Assembly: GCA_001295775.1 (NCBI GenBank) | Contig: LJIA01000021.1 | Coordinates: 1 to 64,000 of the forward strand | Reading direction: 5' to 3' | Source of the DNA: a beta proteobacterium AAP99 | GTDB lineage: Bacteria > Pseudomonadota > Gammaproteobacteria > Burkholderiales > Burkholderiaceae_C | DNA: 64,000 nucleotides | Part shown: in pieces, positions 36,240 through 44,607 of the stretch | How the letters are laid out: every line of letters starts with the position of its first letter | Numbering within the stretch: position 1 is the stretch's first letter | The notes under the pieces: generated by a model | Databases searched by the model: none | What the model saw: the letters and a program-made list of their open reading frames with translations, nothing else | What the model was told of the DNA's origin: nothing | Position numbers and translations under genes: made by a program

Positions 36240-39200
36240 CTACTGCCAGCGCAGCACCCAGATCAGGTCAATGGCGTTCTCCTGCCCGGAGCGCGCGCGC
36301 ACGGTAAACCGCTGCGCAATCCGGTAGACGATCTGCCAGGTACCGAGCGCTGCGTTCACGCTGCGTTCGTAGCCCACGTACCAGCGGCGGCTGAGCTGCT
36401 TGCCCACGGTGACGATGGTCTCGCGGGACTCGCCGCTGGGCGGCTTGAGACTGAGATCGTCCAGACCGACGAAACTCGCCAAAGAACCCACATCCGGCCC
36501 GGTGCCCTGCGCAGCCAGCAACGCGACCACGGCGCGCTGCAGCAGCGCCATGTCCGTACTCTCCAGGCCGTCACTGCCACGACCGAGGATCAGCCAGGAG
36601 AGCTTGTCCGTCTCCGGCATTTCCGGATCGCTGAACAAGCGGATGCGCGGGTTCTGCGCGGTGCCGGTCACGGTCACGCCGACCTTCACATCGAGGTCCG
36701 GGCGGAGCGCGCGGATGTCCAGGCGCGGGTTGTCCAACGGACCCACGAAGCTGATGGCGCCGCGATCGATCTCCAGCTTCTGGCCGTAGGCGGCATAGCG
36801 GCCATCCACGGCGCTGACCACGCCAGTGGCGCGCAGCGGACCCTGCTGGGCGCTGAGGTTCAGCACGCCGGCCAGACGGGTGTCCACCCCAAAGCCGCGC
36901 ACCCGCAGTTGATTGCCCAGGTTGAGTTCAACGGCCACGGTGGCGCGGGTCGGCTCGCGCCGCTGCAGGACGCGCCCGGCCACCGCGTCGCGTTCCGCCT
37001 CGGCCTCGGCGCGGGCCGCGCGCGCCGCAGCCTCAGCTTGCGGGCGGCGCACCACCGCGTCGTCGGGCAGTGTCGGCGCGTCCCCCTTGCTGACATCGAA
37101 CAGCGCCTCATCCACGGCCAGCTTGCCGTCCACCTTGAGTTCGCGCTGGAAGAAAAAGACCTCGAGCGCGCCACTCATGGCCAGCTTGCGATCCACGCGG
37201 TTGAGCACGCGCAGGCGCTGCGCCACCACGCGCCCCGCGGCCACGGGCTGCAGCGACAGGCTTGCGCTGCCGCTGGCCTGCACGGTGCCGCCGTCCACCT
37301 TGGCGTCTGCCGGGTCACCGCCGCGCGCTTCGAAGGACTCCAGCCGCACGGCGGCCCCCTCGAGCACGATGCGCGCCTTGCCGTCGCTCAGATTGATGCC
37401 TTCGAGCAGATTGCGCACGCGCAAACCCGTGCCGTCGATGCTGCCGCTGAGCTGCGGGTTGTTCAGCGCGCCGCCCAGGCCGATCACGCCACGCAGTTCG
37501 CCACCGACGCGCCAGCCGGGCGGCAGGAAGGAGCCCCAGACGCCCATGTCGGCGACCTGCGCGCGCAGCTCTCCGGACAGGCCGGCGTCCTTGGGCGGCA
37601 CCAGGGCGGCCGGATCGCTGCGTAACCCCACCTGCCCCGCGAGTTGGCCGGTGCGCGTGCCGATCACCTCGGGGCGCAGCGTCCACTGGCCGTCACGCGC
37701 TTCGGCGTCCAGGCGCAGTGTGGCGAGGCCCAGCGCGGCGGATTCGCCGCTGTCCGGATCGATCACGCGCAGGTCACCGTCCACGCGCTCAAGGCGGGCC
37801 TGCATGCGCAGGGTCTTGTCCAGCGCGAGCCGCAGCTCGCCGCGCACGCGCAGATCACCGGCCCAGCCGAAGTCCGGCTGCAGGGCGCGCAGCAGCGGCA
37901 CCAGCGCAAGGGGCTCGAGCTGTGCATCGGTCTGGATGCGTTGCGGCGCCGAGCTGGTCGCCGCCTCCCAGCTCAGCTGCTCCCAGCGCAGGGGGGCGCC
38001 AAGCGCCAGCAGCCGGCCAGGCAGTGCACGCAGACTCCAGGGCCGCTCGGTTGGACTGCGGCCGCGCAGCAGCTCGAACTGCAGCTGCTGCGCGGCGAGC
38101 AGGGCGGCCGTGGGCGCGGGCCGATCGCGCACGCTGAGGTCGGTGAGCACGAGCTGCCAGCGCCTTGCATCCTGAATGCGATCCTTGCCCGAGTCAGCGC
38201 TCAAGCGCCCAGTCAGCGCAGTCGCCGCCGCGACTTCATGTTTGCCATCCACACGCGCCTGCGCCCGCAGCTGCCCGCTGTGCTGCGCGGCTGTGCCATT
38301 GAGCTGCACATCAGCCGAGCGCAGCGTGTCGTCGCCCAGGCGAATCTCGCTGGCGGTGAGCGACACGCTCATCGGATCGCCCAGCGCTTCGCTCACTCGC
38401 CAGCGGGCCTGCGCTTCGCGCATGACCAGGCCGCCGGCCCGCAGGCTGCCGGCCTGCGCCTGCCCCGCCAGCTGCAGGCGGCCCTGCGCGCTGACCTCAG
38501 TGCGAAATTCGCCGTTGAGCTGCCCTGCGATCGTGCGTGCGCCGCCAGTGGGCAGCAGCTCACGCAGGCCGAGTGCATCCACCAGCGGTTGCAGGCGCGC
38601 CAGATCCGCGGCCCGCAGAGTGCCTTCGGCCGCAAAGCCGCGCCAGTTCAGCGTCTTGCCAGCCGCCGCGCTGCTGCTCAGCGTGGCCGGGACCTGAGCG
38701 CGCACACTCACCAGCGCACCGGCAAGCTGAAGCTCCGCCAGCAGTGGCGTTGCGTCGGCAGCGGGCGCAAGCTTTACTTCCGCCTGCGCTGGAAGGCCTA
38801 GAAGCACGCTGTCCCTCAAGCGCAGACTGGCTTCACCGCGCAAGCCGGCGAGCAGCGCGGGCAGGGCGCTTGCTTGGGGCCAGTTCAGATCGGCGCGCAG
38901 TTCGCCGTTGAGTCGGGTGCCCGCGTTGGCGGCAGAGCCCGGCAAGCCTGGCCACCAGAGCCGCGGATCAAATCGATCAAGGTTCAGCTGAGCCTGCAGC
39001 TGTTCGCGGCCGCGTTCGGCACGCACCCAGGTGCCGCTTGCGACAAGCAGCGCGTCGCCGGCACGAGCCTCAAGGCTGCGCAGGGCGAGGGTCTGGCGCG
39101 ACCCCTCGGCCTGAACAGCGAGGCGCATCGGCGGCCCGCTCAAGCTGCGAAGGTTGCCCTCCAGCCGGGCTTGCACGCTGCCCTGCATCGTCTGCGGGGT

Positions 39201-40520
39201 GTAGGGCTGATCGAGCGTGAGATCGACAGGCCCGGTGAGCACGGCATCAGGCGCGCGGGCGTCAAGCAGCGCGGGCCGCAGACCTTGCAGCTGCGCCTTG
39301 AGCTTGAGCTGCGCCGGCGCGAGCTTGCCGGAAAGATTGATCTGCCCCGCATCGCTTGCGCCATTGGCTGCTGTACTGCCCAGTCGCAGTTCGGCGCGCG
39401 CCAGTTCCCAGTCCAGACCCCCAGTGTCGCCCTGCGCATCCAGTGCGAGCGCGCGGACCGGCAGTCCGCCGGTGTCCCAGCGCGCCGGCACGGCGTTCTG
39501 CAGATCCGCCTTGAGTCGCAGCGGCGTGGGCGCGGCTTTGTTGGGCGGTGTCTGGCCATCGCCTCGTTGAGCCGCCGGCTTGAGGTCGACGGCGAGAGTG
39601 CCGGTCAGTGCGGTGCGCGGAAGCGCGGAGTGGATGCTGCCGAGGTTGACCGCTCGCAGCCGTGCATCCAGATGCTCAATCGGCATGGCTGAGAAGGGCT
39701 GGACGCGCGCGTCGGCGGAGAGCGCCTGCGTGCCGCCATCGAGCTGCGCCTGTACGGCGAGCTGCCGCAGCGGCCCGACGGCCTGCACGCGCAGGTTCCA
39801 GCCTTGCGCAAAAGCCGGTGCGGACTCCGTGGGCCGCGCCTGGGCTGAAAGCTGAAGCGGCCGGGCAGGATCTGCGGGCTGGCTGAGCGTCCCCGTGGCG
39901 CGCAGCTGATCCCACTGCAACGCCCGGAGTTCGATCTGGTGCTGCTGGTCGCGCTGCGCAACGAGCTGTGCCGCCGCTTCGACGCCGCGCAGCGGACGGG
40001 CACCCAGCGCGCCACCCGTGATCTCACCGACACGGGCCTGATCGATCCTGATCGCCAAGGGCAGGCGCAGGTCCTGCGGGGCAGCAAGCGGGGTGGCTGG
40101 TTGCGCTGCCTCGGGCAGCACGATGCGGCCGATGTCGATCGCAGTGACGTGCATGGCCCAGTGATCGAGCGACCAGGCCCAGTGGGCCACGCGTGCGTTC
40201 TCGAGCCGAACGGCCTCCAGCGTCAGCGCGCGTGCGGGCTGCGTGGGCGTGGGCAGCCCAATGACGATGCGCGCGGCCTCGAAGCGATCGCCCAGGACGC
40301 TGCCCTGAGTCCCCTCGAAGCGCACGCCGGGAATCTGACCAAGCAGCCAGCGCGTGCCTGCATCCGAACTGAGCGTCGCCCAGACCGCCAGGGGCAGGCC
40401 CACGAGGATGAAGATCACGGCAAACGCCGCAGCGAGCAGCAGTTTTCGGCCGCGGTGCGCCTGCCGCGCGGGCGCGGCAACGTGCTCAGGCGGGGCGGTC
40501 GGATCGCTGGGTGCGTTCAT
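36240..40520 (-). CDS. tamB: TamB, inner-membrane AsmA-like translocation subunit
   Basis: A 1426-residue periplasm-spanning protein with one N-terminal membrane helix (KLLLAAAFAVIFILVGLPLAVWA) and a very long beta-rich region. The C-terminal DUF490/TamB domain carries FVGPLDNPRLDIRALRP, GTAQNPRIRLFSDPEMPETDKLSWLILG and the final VRARSGQENAIDLIWVLRWQ, seen here at the stop. It works with TamA in outer-membrane protein insertion and possibly phospholipid transport. ATG at 40520 begins one base after the tamA stop, so the two genes are coupled. Confidence 0.93.
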   Translation of the reverse strand: MNAPSDPTAPPEHVAAPARQAHRGRKLLLAAAFAVIFILVGLPLAVWATLSSDAGTRWLLGQIPGVRFEGTQGSVLGDRFEAARIVIGLPTPTQPARALTLEAVRLENARVAHWAWSLDHWAMHVTAIDIGRIVLPEAAQPATPLAAPQDLRLPLAIRIDQARVGEITGGALGARPLRGVEAAAQLVAQRDQQHQIELRALQWDQLRATGTLSQPADPARPLQLSAQARPTESAPAFAQGWNLRVQAVGPLRQLAVQAQLDGGTQALSADARVQPFSAMPIEHLDARLRAVNLGSIHSALPRTALTGTLAVDLKPAAQRGDGQTPPNKAAPTPLRLKADLQNAVPARWDTGGLPVRALALDAQGDTGGLDWELARAELRLGSTAANGASDAGQINLSGKLAPAQLKLKAQLQGLRPALLDARAPDAVLTGPVDLTLDQPYTPQTMQGSVQARLEGNLRSLSGPPMRLAVQAEGSRQTLALRSLEARAGDALLVASGTWVRAERGREQLQAQLNLDRFDPRLWWPGLPGSAANAGTRLNGELRADLNWPQASALPALLAGLRGEASLRLRDSVLLGLPAQAEVKLAPAADATPLLAELQLAGALVSVRAQVPATLSSSAAAGKTLNWRGFAAEGTLRAADLARLQPLVDALGLRELLPTGGARTIAGQLNGEFRTEVSAQGRLQLAGQAQAGSLRAGGLVMREAQARWRVSEALGDPMSVSLTASEIRLGDDTLRSADVQLNGTAAQHSGQLRAQARVDGKHEVAAATALTGRLSADSGKDRIQDARRWQLVLTDLSVRDRPAPTAALLAAQQLQFELLRGRSPTERPWSLRALPGRLLALGAPLRWEQLSWEAATSSAPQRIQTDAQLEPLALVPLLRALQPDFGWAGDLRVRGELRLALDKTLRMQARLERVDGDLRVIDPDSGESAALGLATLRLDAEARDGQWTLRPEVIGTRTGQLAGQVGLRSDPAALVPPKDAGLSGELRAQVADMGVWGSFLPPGWRVGGELRGVIGLGGALNNPQLSGSIDGTGLRVRNLLEGINLSDGKARIVLEGAAVRLESFEARGGDPADAKVDGGTVQASGSASLSLQPVAAGRVVAQRLRVLNRVDRKLAMSGALEVFFFQRELKVDGKLAVDEALFDVSKGDAPTLPDDAVVRRPQAEAAARAARAEAEAERDAVAGRVLQRREPTRATVAVELNLGNQLRVRGFGVDTRLAGVLNLSAQQGPLRATGVVSAVDGRYAAYGQKLEIDRGAISFVGPLDNPRLDIRALRPDLDVKVGVTVTGTAQNPRIRLFSDPEMPETDKLSWLILGRGSDGLESTDMALLQRAVVALLAAQGTGPDVGSLASFVGLDDLSLKPPSGESRETIVTVGKQLSRRWYVGYERSVNAALGTWQIVYRIAQRFTVRARSGQENAIDLIWVLRWQ

Positions 40521-40521
40521 C

Positions 40522-42369
40522 TCAGAACGCCACGCCGACCGTGAGATGCAGTCGCCACTTCTGGGTGCGCCTGCCGTAGGCCATGTCAATATTCAGCGGG
40601 CCGACCGGGCTGCGCCACCGCAGGCCGAGGCCGTAGCCCACTGCAGGATCGAGGTCGCGGAGCTTGTCTCCGGCGTTGCCTGCGTCGATGAAGCCCGCAA
40701 TCCAGAAGCTGCTGAGCTTTTCGGAGATCGGGCGCGCCAGCTCAGCGCTTGCCGTGGCGAGATAGCGCCCGCCGGTGACGACTACTTCGCCCTTGCTGTT
40801 CGTCCGCTCGACACCCAGCGACTGGTAGTTGTAACCCCGCACGGACTGGTCGCCGCCGGCACGAAACAGCAGGGACTCAGGCAGGGCGACCTCATCGCGC
40901 GCCATCACCGAACCCGCTTCGATCCGCCCAATCGCGTACCAGCGATTGGTGCGGCTGCCCAGCGGCTGGTAGTAGGTCAAGCGCGCGTTCAGGCGAGTAA
41001 ACGGACCATTGGCGGCGATTGTGCTGCTCGCATAGCCGGTCGAGAGCTGCGCTGAGGTGGTCAGGCCGCGCGTGGGCAGCAAGACGCTGTCGACGTCACG
41101 ATGCACCCAGAAGTAGTTGGCCGAGTAGGCGCTCGCCGTTCCTCGCTCGCCGGTGTCGCGGTTCAGTGCCGTCGCGTACAGCACTTCACCGTAGTAGGTC
41201 CGCTCGATGCGCTCGGTGTCACGCGTCCGACCCAGCCTTGCGCTGGTATCGACGGTGACTTGACCGCCAGCGACCAGACGCGTGCGCTTTGCACCCACCA
41301 GCCAGCGGTAGAGGTTCTCGCTCGGGTACGAGTAGAAGTCGGTGCTGAACTCCTGCTTGTTCTTGCCCAGCTGAGCCACGCCCTTGCCGGTCCAGTCCGT
41401 GCCGAACACGCGACGCGAGACGTGCTCGGCACCCACACGCGGGCCGGAAGCATCGTCAAAACCCAGGCTTAGCGTGAGCTGCTGCGCGCTCTGTTCCTGA
41501 ACCCGCACGATTACATCGAGCTGCCCGGGTATCCCGGCCGGCTCCGTGCTGACCGAGACGCCGCCGAATTGCCCGGCCTTGATGAGACGCTCCTGGTAGT
41601 CGAGCAGCAGCTTTTCGCTGTAGGTTGTGCCGGGTCCGAAGGTCTTTAGGTTGAGTACGGAGGATTCCGGGTACCGGCTCAGGCCTTCGACGCGCACAGT
41701 TCCGAAGACCATCGCCGGTCCGCTGTCGAGATCTACCCGCAGGATGGCGCGATGCTCCTCGGCGTTGATTTCGGCTTCGCTGCGGGCGATCGCGGCATTT
41801 GGGTAGCGCTCGGCGCGCAGGCGTGCCAGCACGGCGGCTTTTGCACTGCTCCAGTCGGATACCCGAAACGCGCTGCCTTCGGGCAGGGGCCAGGCGTTTG
41901 TCACGCGCCTCCAAAGGCGCAGCAAGTTCGGATCGGCGGCGTCGGGCTTGGCCAGCGCTTCGCCCAGCGCCCCGACGGCATTGATCTCGACGCGACCGAC
42001 CAGCACGCGTGGCCCCGGGCTGACCTTGATCCGCGCCGGCCGTTCGGCCTCGGCGCGCTGCACCTCGACCAGCGGCGCAAAGTAGCCCTCAGTTTCCAGC
42101 AGCGCCCGGACCTGCGCCGGCGCGGCGAGTAGCAGACGATTGAACTCCTGCTCGCCTGGCGCACCCGCTTGCAAGAGGCGCACAACGTCCAGGTGGCGGT
42201 TGAGCAATTCGCGCAGGTCCGTGGGGGCGTCGATCTCGACGCGAAGCGGCGCACGCGCCAGCGCATCCTGGGCGGCTGATGCCGTTGTCTGCGCCACGGA
42301 GTGCATGGGCGTGACAGCAAGAGTGGAGAGCGTGGCCGCCAGGGGCGCGGCGCGCAGCCAGTGAGGCAT
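40522..42369 (-). CDS. tamA: TamA, outer-membrane Omp85 protein
   Basis: 615-residue Omp85 family member with a signal peptide (cut near SVAQ), three POTRA-type domains in roughly residues 30-270 (e.g. ALLETEGYFAPLVEVQ, VRVEGLSRYPESSVL, LIKAGQFGGVSVSTE) and a 16-strand barrel. The barrel includes the RGYNYQSLG motif (conserved VRGY) and ends in a phenylalanine (LHLTVGVAF) as expected for outer-membrane insertion. It is directly upstream of tamB. Start at 42369 is the first ATG that gives the signal peptide. Confidence 0.93.
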   Translation of the reverse strand: MPHWLRAAPLAATLSTLAVTPMHSVAQTTASAAQDALARAPLRVEIDAPTDLRELLNRHLDVVRLLQAGAPGEQEFNRLLLAAPAQVRALLETEGYFAPLVEVQRAEAERPARIKVSPGPRVLVGRVEINAVGALGEALAKPDAADPNLLRLWRRVTNAWPLPEGSAFRVSDWSSAKAAVLARLRAERYPNAAIARSEAEINAEEHRAILRVDLDSGPAMVFGTVRVEGLSRYPESSVLNLKTFGPGTTYSEKLLLDYQERLIKAGQFGGVSVSTEPAGIPGQLDVIVRVQEQSAQQLTLSLGFDDASGPRVGAEHVSRRVFGTDWTGKGVAQLGKNKQEFSTDFYSYPSENLYRWLVGAKRTRLVAGGQVTVDTSARLGRTRDTERIERTYYGEVLYATALNRDTGERGTASAYSANYFWVHRDVDSVLLPTRGLTTSAQLSTGYASSTIAANGPFTRLNARLTYYQPLGSRTNRWYAIGRIEAGSVMARDEVALPESLLFRAGGDQSVRGYNYQSLGVERTNSKGEVVVTGGRYLATASAELARPISEKLSSFWIAGFIDAGNAGDKLRDLDPAVGYGLGLRWRSPVGPLNIDMAYGRRTQKWRLHLTVGVAF

Positions 42370-42428
42370 GAAGCGGTTCGGTACGGCGCCGCGCAGGTGC
42401 TGTCGGCGGGGTGATCGTGAGTCTGGGC

Positions 42429-42434
42429 TATACT
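42429..42434 (+). promoter_or_regulatory. -10 element of tRNA-Val
   Basis: TATACT lies 10 bp before the mature tRNA 5' end. The -35 is not convincing. Confidence 0.45.
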
Positions 42435-42443
42435 AGCGAAGTT

Positions 42444-42518
42444 GGGCGGTTAGCTCAGCGGTAGAGCACTGCCTTCACACGGCAGGGGTCAGTGGTTCGA
42501 ACCCACTACCGCCCACCA
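42444..42518 (+). tRNA. tRNA-Val (CAC)
   Basis: Acceptor GGGCGGT pairs with ACCGCCC, followed by an A discriminator and encoded CCA. The anticodon arm CTGCC-TTCACAC-GGCAG carries CAC, decoding GUG. The T-loop GGTTCGAAC is present. A terminator follows 12 bases later. Confidence 0.97.
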
Positions 42519-42530
42519 GAATCTGCATCA

Positions 42531-42555
42531 AGACCCCGACTCGTCGGGGTCTTTT
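42531..42555 (+). terminator. Terminator after tRNA-Val
   Basis: AGACCCCGAC and GTCGGGGTCT form a perfect ten-pair stem with a two-base loop, followed by TTTT. It lies 25 bp before the gltX start. Confidence 0.9.
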
Positions 42556-42579
42556 GCTTTGTGCCCGCCTGGAAGATCC

Positions 42580-44010
42580 ATGACGCTTCGCACCCGGTTT
42601 GCCCCTTCGCCTACGGGCTACGTTCATCTCGGCAACATTCGCACCGCGCTGTTTGCCTGGGCCTTTGCTCGCCATCACGGCGGCGAGTTTCTGCTGCGCA
42701 TCGAAGACACCGACCAGGAGCGATCCACTCAGGCCGCGGTGGACGTGGTGCTCGAGGTCATGGACTGGCTGGGGCTGAACTACGACAACCCCGGCGACCA
42801 GCTGGTCTACCAGATGCGCCGCATGCCGCGCTACAAGGACGTGCTCGCGCAGATGCTTGCTGACGGTCGCGCCTATCACTGCTACATGCAGCCCGATGAA
42901 CTCGACGCCTTGCGCGATGCGCAGATGGCGCGTGGCGAGAAGCCGCGCTATGACGGCCGCTGGCGACCCGAGGCCGGCAAGCGGCTGCCCGAGCCGCCCA
43001 ACGGAGTAAAGCCAGTCATCCGATTTCGGAATCCAACTACCGGGACGGTCAGTTGGCAGGATGGCGTGAAGGGCCAGGTCGAGATCGCCAACTCGGAGCT
43101 GGACGATCTGATCATCGCCCGCCCGGATGGGACGCCCACCTACAACTTCTGCGTGGTCGTCGATGACATCGACATGGCCATCACCCATGTCATTCGCGGC
43201 GACGATCACGTGAACAACACGCCGCGGCAGATCAACATCATGCTGGCGCTGGGGGCAACGCCACCGATCTACGCACACACCCCCACCGTCTTGGGCCCAG
43301 ACGGCCAGAAGCTGTCCAAGCGGCACGGAGCGCGCAGCGTGCTTGAGTATCGCGACGAGGGCTATCTGCCCGAAGCCATGATCAACATGCTTGCCCGCCT
43401 GGGTTGGAGTCATGGCGACGAAGAAGTCTTCACGCGTGAGCAACTCGTCGAGTGGTTCGACGTACCCGCCATCAGCGCGTCCGCTTCGCGCTTCGATCCG
43501 GAGAAGTTCGCCTGGATCAACGCGGAGCACATCAAGCGCGCGGACATCCAAGGCCTCGCTGCAGATGTGCAGTCGCGCCTGCTGCGCGATGGTGTGCTCG
43601 CGGCGCCGCTGAGCGGCCAGGAGTGGGTCCGTCTGATGGACGCCGTGGCGCTCTACCGTTCGAGGGTACAGACTCTCGTGCAGCTTGCACAGGAAGTGAG
43701 CCTGTTCTGGCGCCACCCGCAGGTTTCTGACGCGCTTCGAGCGCAGCATCTTGTGCCCGCACTCGGCCCCGCCTTGCGCGACTTCTGCAGCCGGCTTACT
43801 CAGTGCAACTGGCAGGTCGCGGAGATTGCTGCTGAGATGAAGGCCGTCCTGGCGGCGCATGGACTGAAGATGCCGCAGCTTGCGATTCCCGTCCGCGTGG
43901 CAATTACCGGGCAGACACAGACGCCCAGCGTCGATGCCGTGCTTTGGCTGATGGGCCGCGACGCTGTCCTGGCTCGACTGGAGGCCGAACTCCAGCGCCT
44001 GGGGATGTAG
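42580..44010 (+). CDS. gltX: Glutamyl-tRNA synthetase
   Basis: Charges tRNA-Glu with glutamate, 476 residues, class I. The HIGH-type motif is in [18 protein letters not shown] and the KMSKS-type motif is [25 protein letters not shown] and [15 protein letters not shown] are also typical. ATG at 42580 is preceded by TGGAAG and begins [13 protein letters not shown]. The gene sits between tRNA-Val and a tRNA cluster that includes tRNA-Glu, its own substrate. Confidence 0.97.
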   Translation: MTLRTRFAPSPTGYVHLGNIRTALFAWAFARHHGGEFLLRIEDTDQERSTQAAVDVVLEVMDWLGLNYDNPGDQLVYQMRRMPRYKDVLAQMLADGRAYHCYMQPDELDALRDAQMARGEKPRYDGRWRPEAGKRLPEPPNGVKPVIRFRNPTTGTVSWQDGVKGQVEIANSELDDLIIARPDGTPTYNFCVVVDDIDMAITHVIRGDDHVNNTPRQINIMLALGATPPIYAHTPTVLGPDGQKLSKRHGARSVLEYRDEGYLPEAMINMLARLGWSHGDEEVFTREQLVEWFDVPAISASASRFDPEKFAWINAEHIKRADIQGLAADVQSRLLRDGVLAAPLSGQEWVRLMDAVALYRSRVQTLVQLAQEVSLFWRHPQVSDALRAQHLVPALGPALRDFCSRLTQCNWQVAEIAAEMKAVLAAHGLKMPQLAIPVRVAITGQTQTPSVDAVLWLMGRDAVLARLEAELQRLGM

Positions 44011-44015
44011 TCGGC

Positions 44016-44044
44016 TTGCGAAGCCCGCGCGGAGATGCTATAGT
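44016..44044 (+). promoter_or_regulatory. Promoter of the tRNA-Ala-Glu-Asp operon
   Basis: TTGCGA (44016-44021) and TATAGT (44039-44044) are 17 bp apart, starting only six bases after the gltX stop. The predicted start is near 44051, giving a short 5' leader. Confidence 0.7.
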
Positions 44045-44100
44045 TTTTGTCTTGCTTGAGTTGCTCTCGTTGGCAGCGACGGTTCGCGGTAGCGCAACAC

Positions 44101-44176
<76 letters not shown>

Positions 44177-44210
44177 GCAACTCGGCAAGCGAGTAGTAGA
44201 AGAGTGCCTC

Positions 44211-44286
44211 GTCCCCATCGTCTAGAGGCCTAGGACACCGCCCTTTCACGGCGATAACCGGGGTTCGAATCCCCGTGGGGACGCCA
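44211..44286 (+). tRNA. tRNA-Glu (TTC)
   Basis: Acceptor GTCCCCA pairs with TGGGGAC; G discriminator and encoded CCA. The anticodon loop CTTTCAC gives TTC. It is 34 bases downstream of tRNA-Ala. Confidence 0.97.
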
Positions 44287-44296
44287 GTTACCGCGC

Positions 44297-44373
44297 GGAG
44301 CGGTAGTTCAGTTGGTTAGAATACCGGCCTGTCACGCCGGGGGTCGCGGGTTCGAGCCCCGTCCGCTCCGCCA
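44297..44373 (+). tRNA. tRNA-Asp (GTC)
   Basis: Acceptor GGAGCGG pairs with CCGCTCC; G discriminator and encoded CCA. The anticodon loop CTGTCAC gives GTC. Only 10 bases separate it from tRNA-Glu. Confidence 0.97.
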
Positions 44374-44378
44374 AGATT

Positions 44379-44405
44379 AAAGCCCTGCTGTCGCAGGGCT
44401 TTTTC
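44379..44405 (+). terminator. Terminator of the tRNA operon
   Basis: AGCCCTGC (44381-44388) and GCAGGGCT (44393-44400) with loop TGTC, followed by TTTT. Confidence 0.9.
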
Positions 44406-44478
44406 CTTTCTGCGTCGCAAGCTCCCGAGGACTCCAGCATGCTGCGGCTTTGCGCCGCAAAGCCCGCTTGGGTCTTGT

Positions 44479-44492
44479 TGACGCGCATCAAG
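44479..44492 (+). promoter_or_regulatory. FNR box before ccoI
   Basis: TTGACGCGCATCAA matches TTGAT-N4-ATCAA at nine of ten arm positions. Class II placement (centre at -41.5) predicts transcription from about 44527, and a TAGGCT -10-like hexamer lies at 44515-44520 as expected. Confidence 0.75.
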
Positions 44493-44607
44493 TGACCGGC
44501 GACTGCGTGGCCCTAGGCTGCTCCGCATGAAGATGGAGTCCGTGCGCTCACCCGCTGCCGTGCCGGGCGTAGCGTTGCAAGACGCAACCCCCAGGGCAGG
44601 CAGGTCG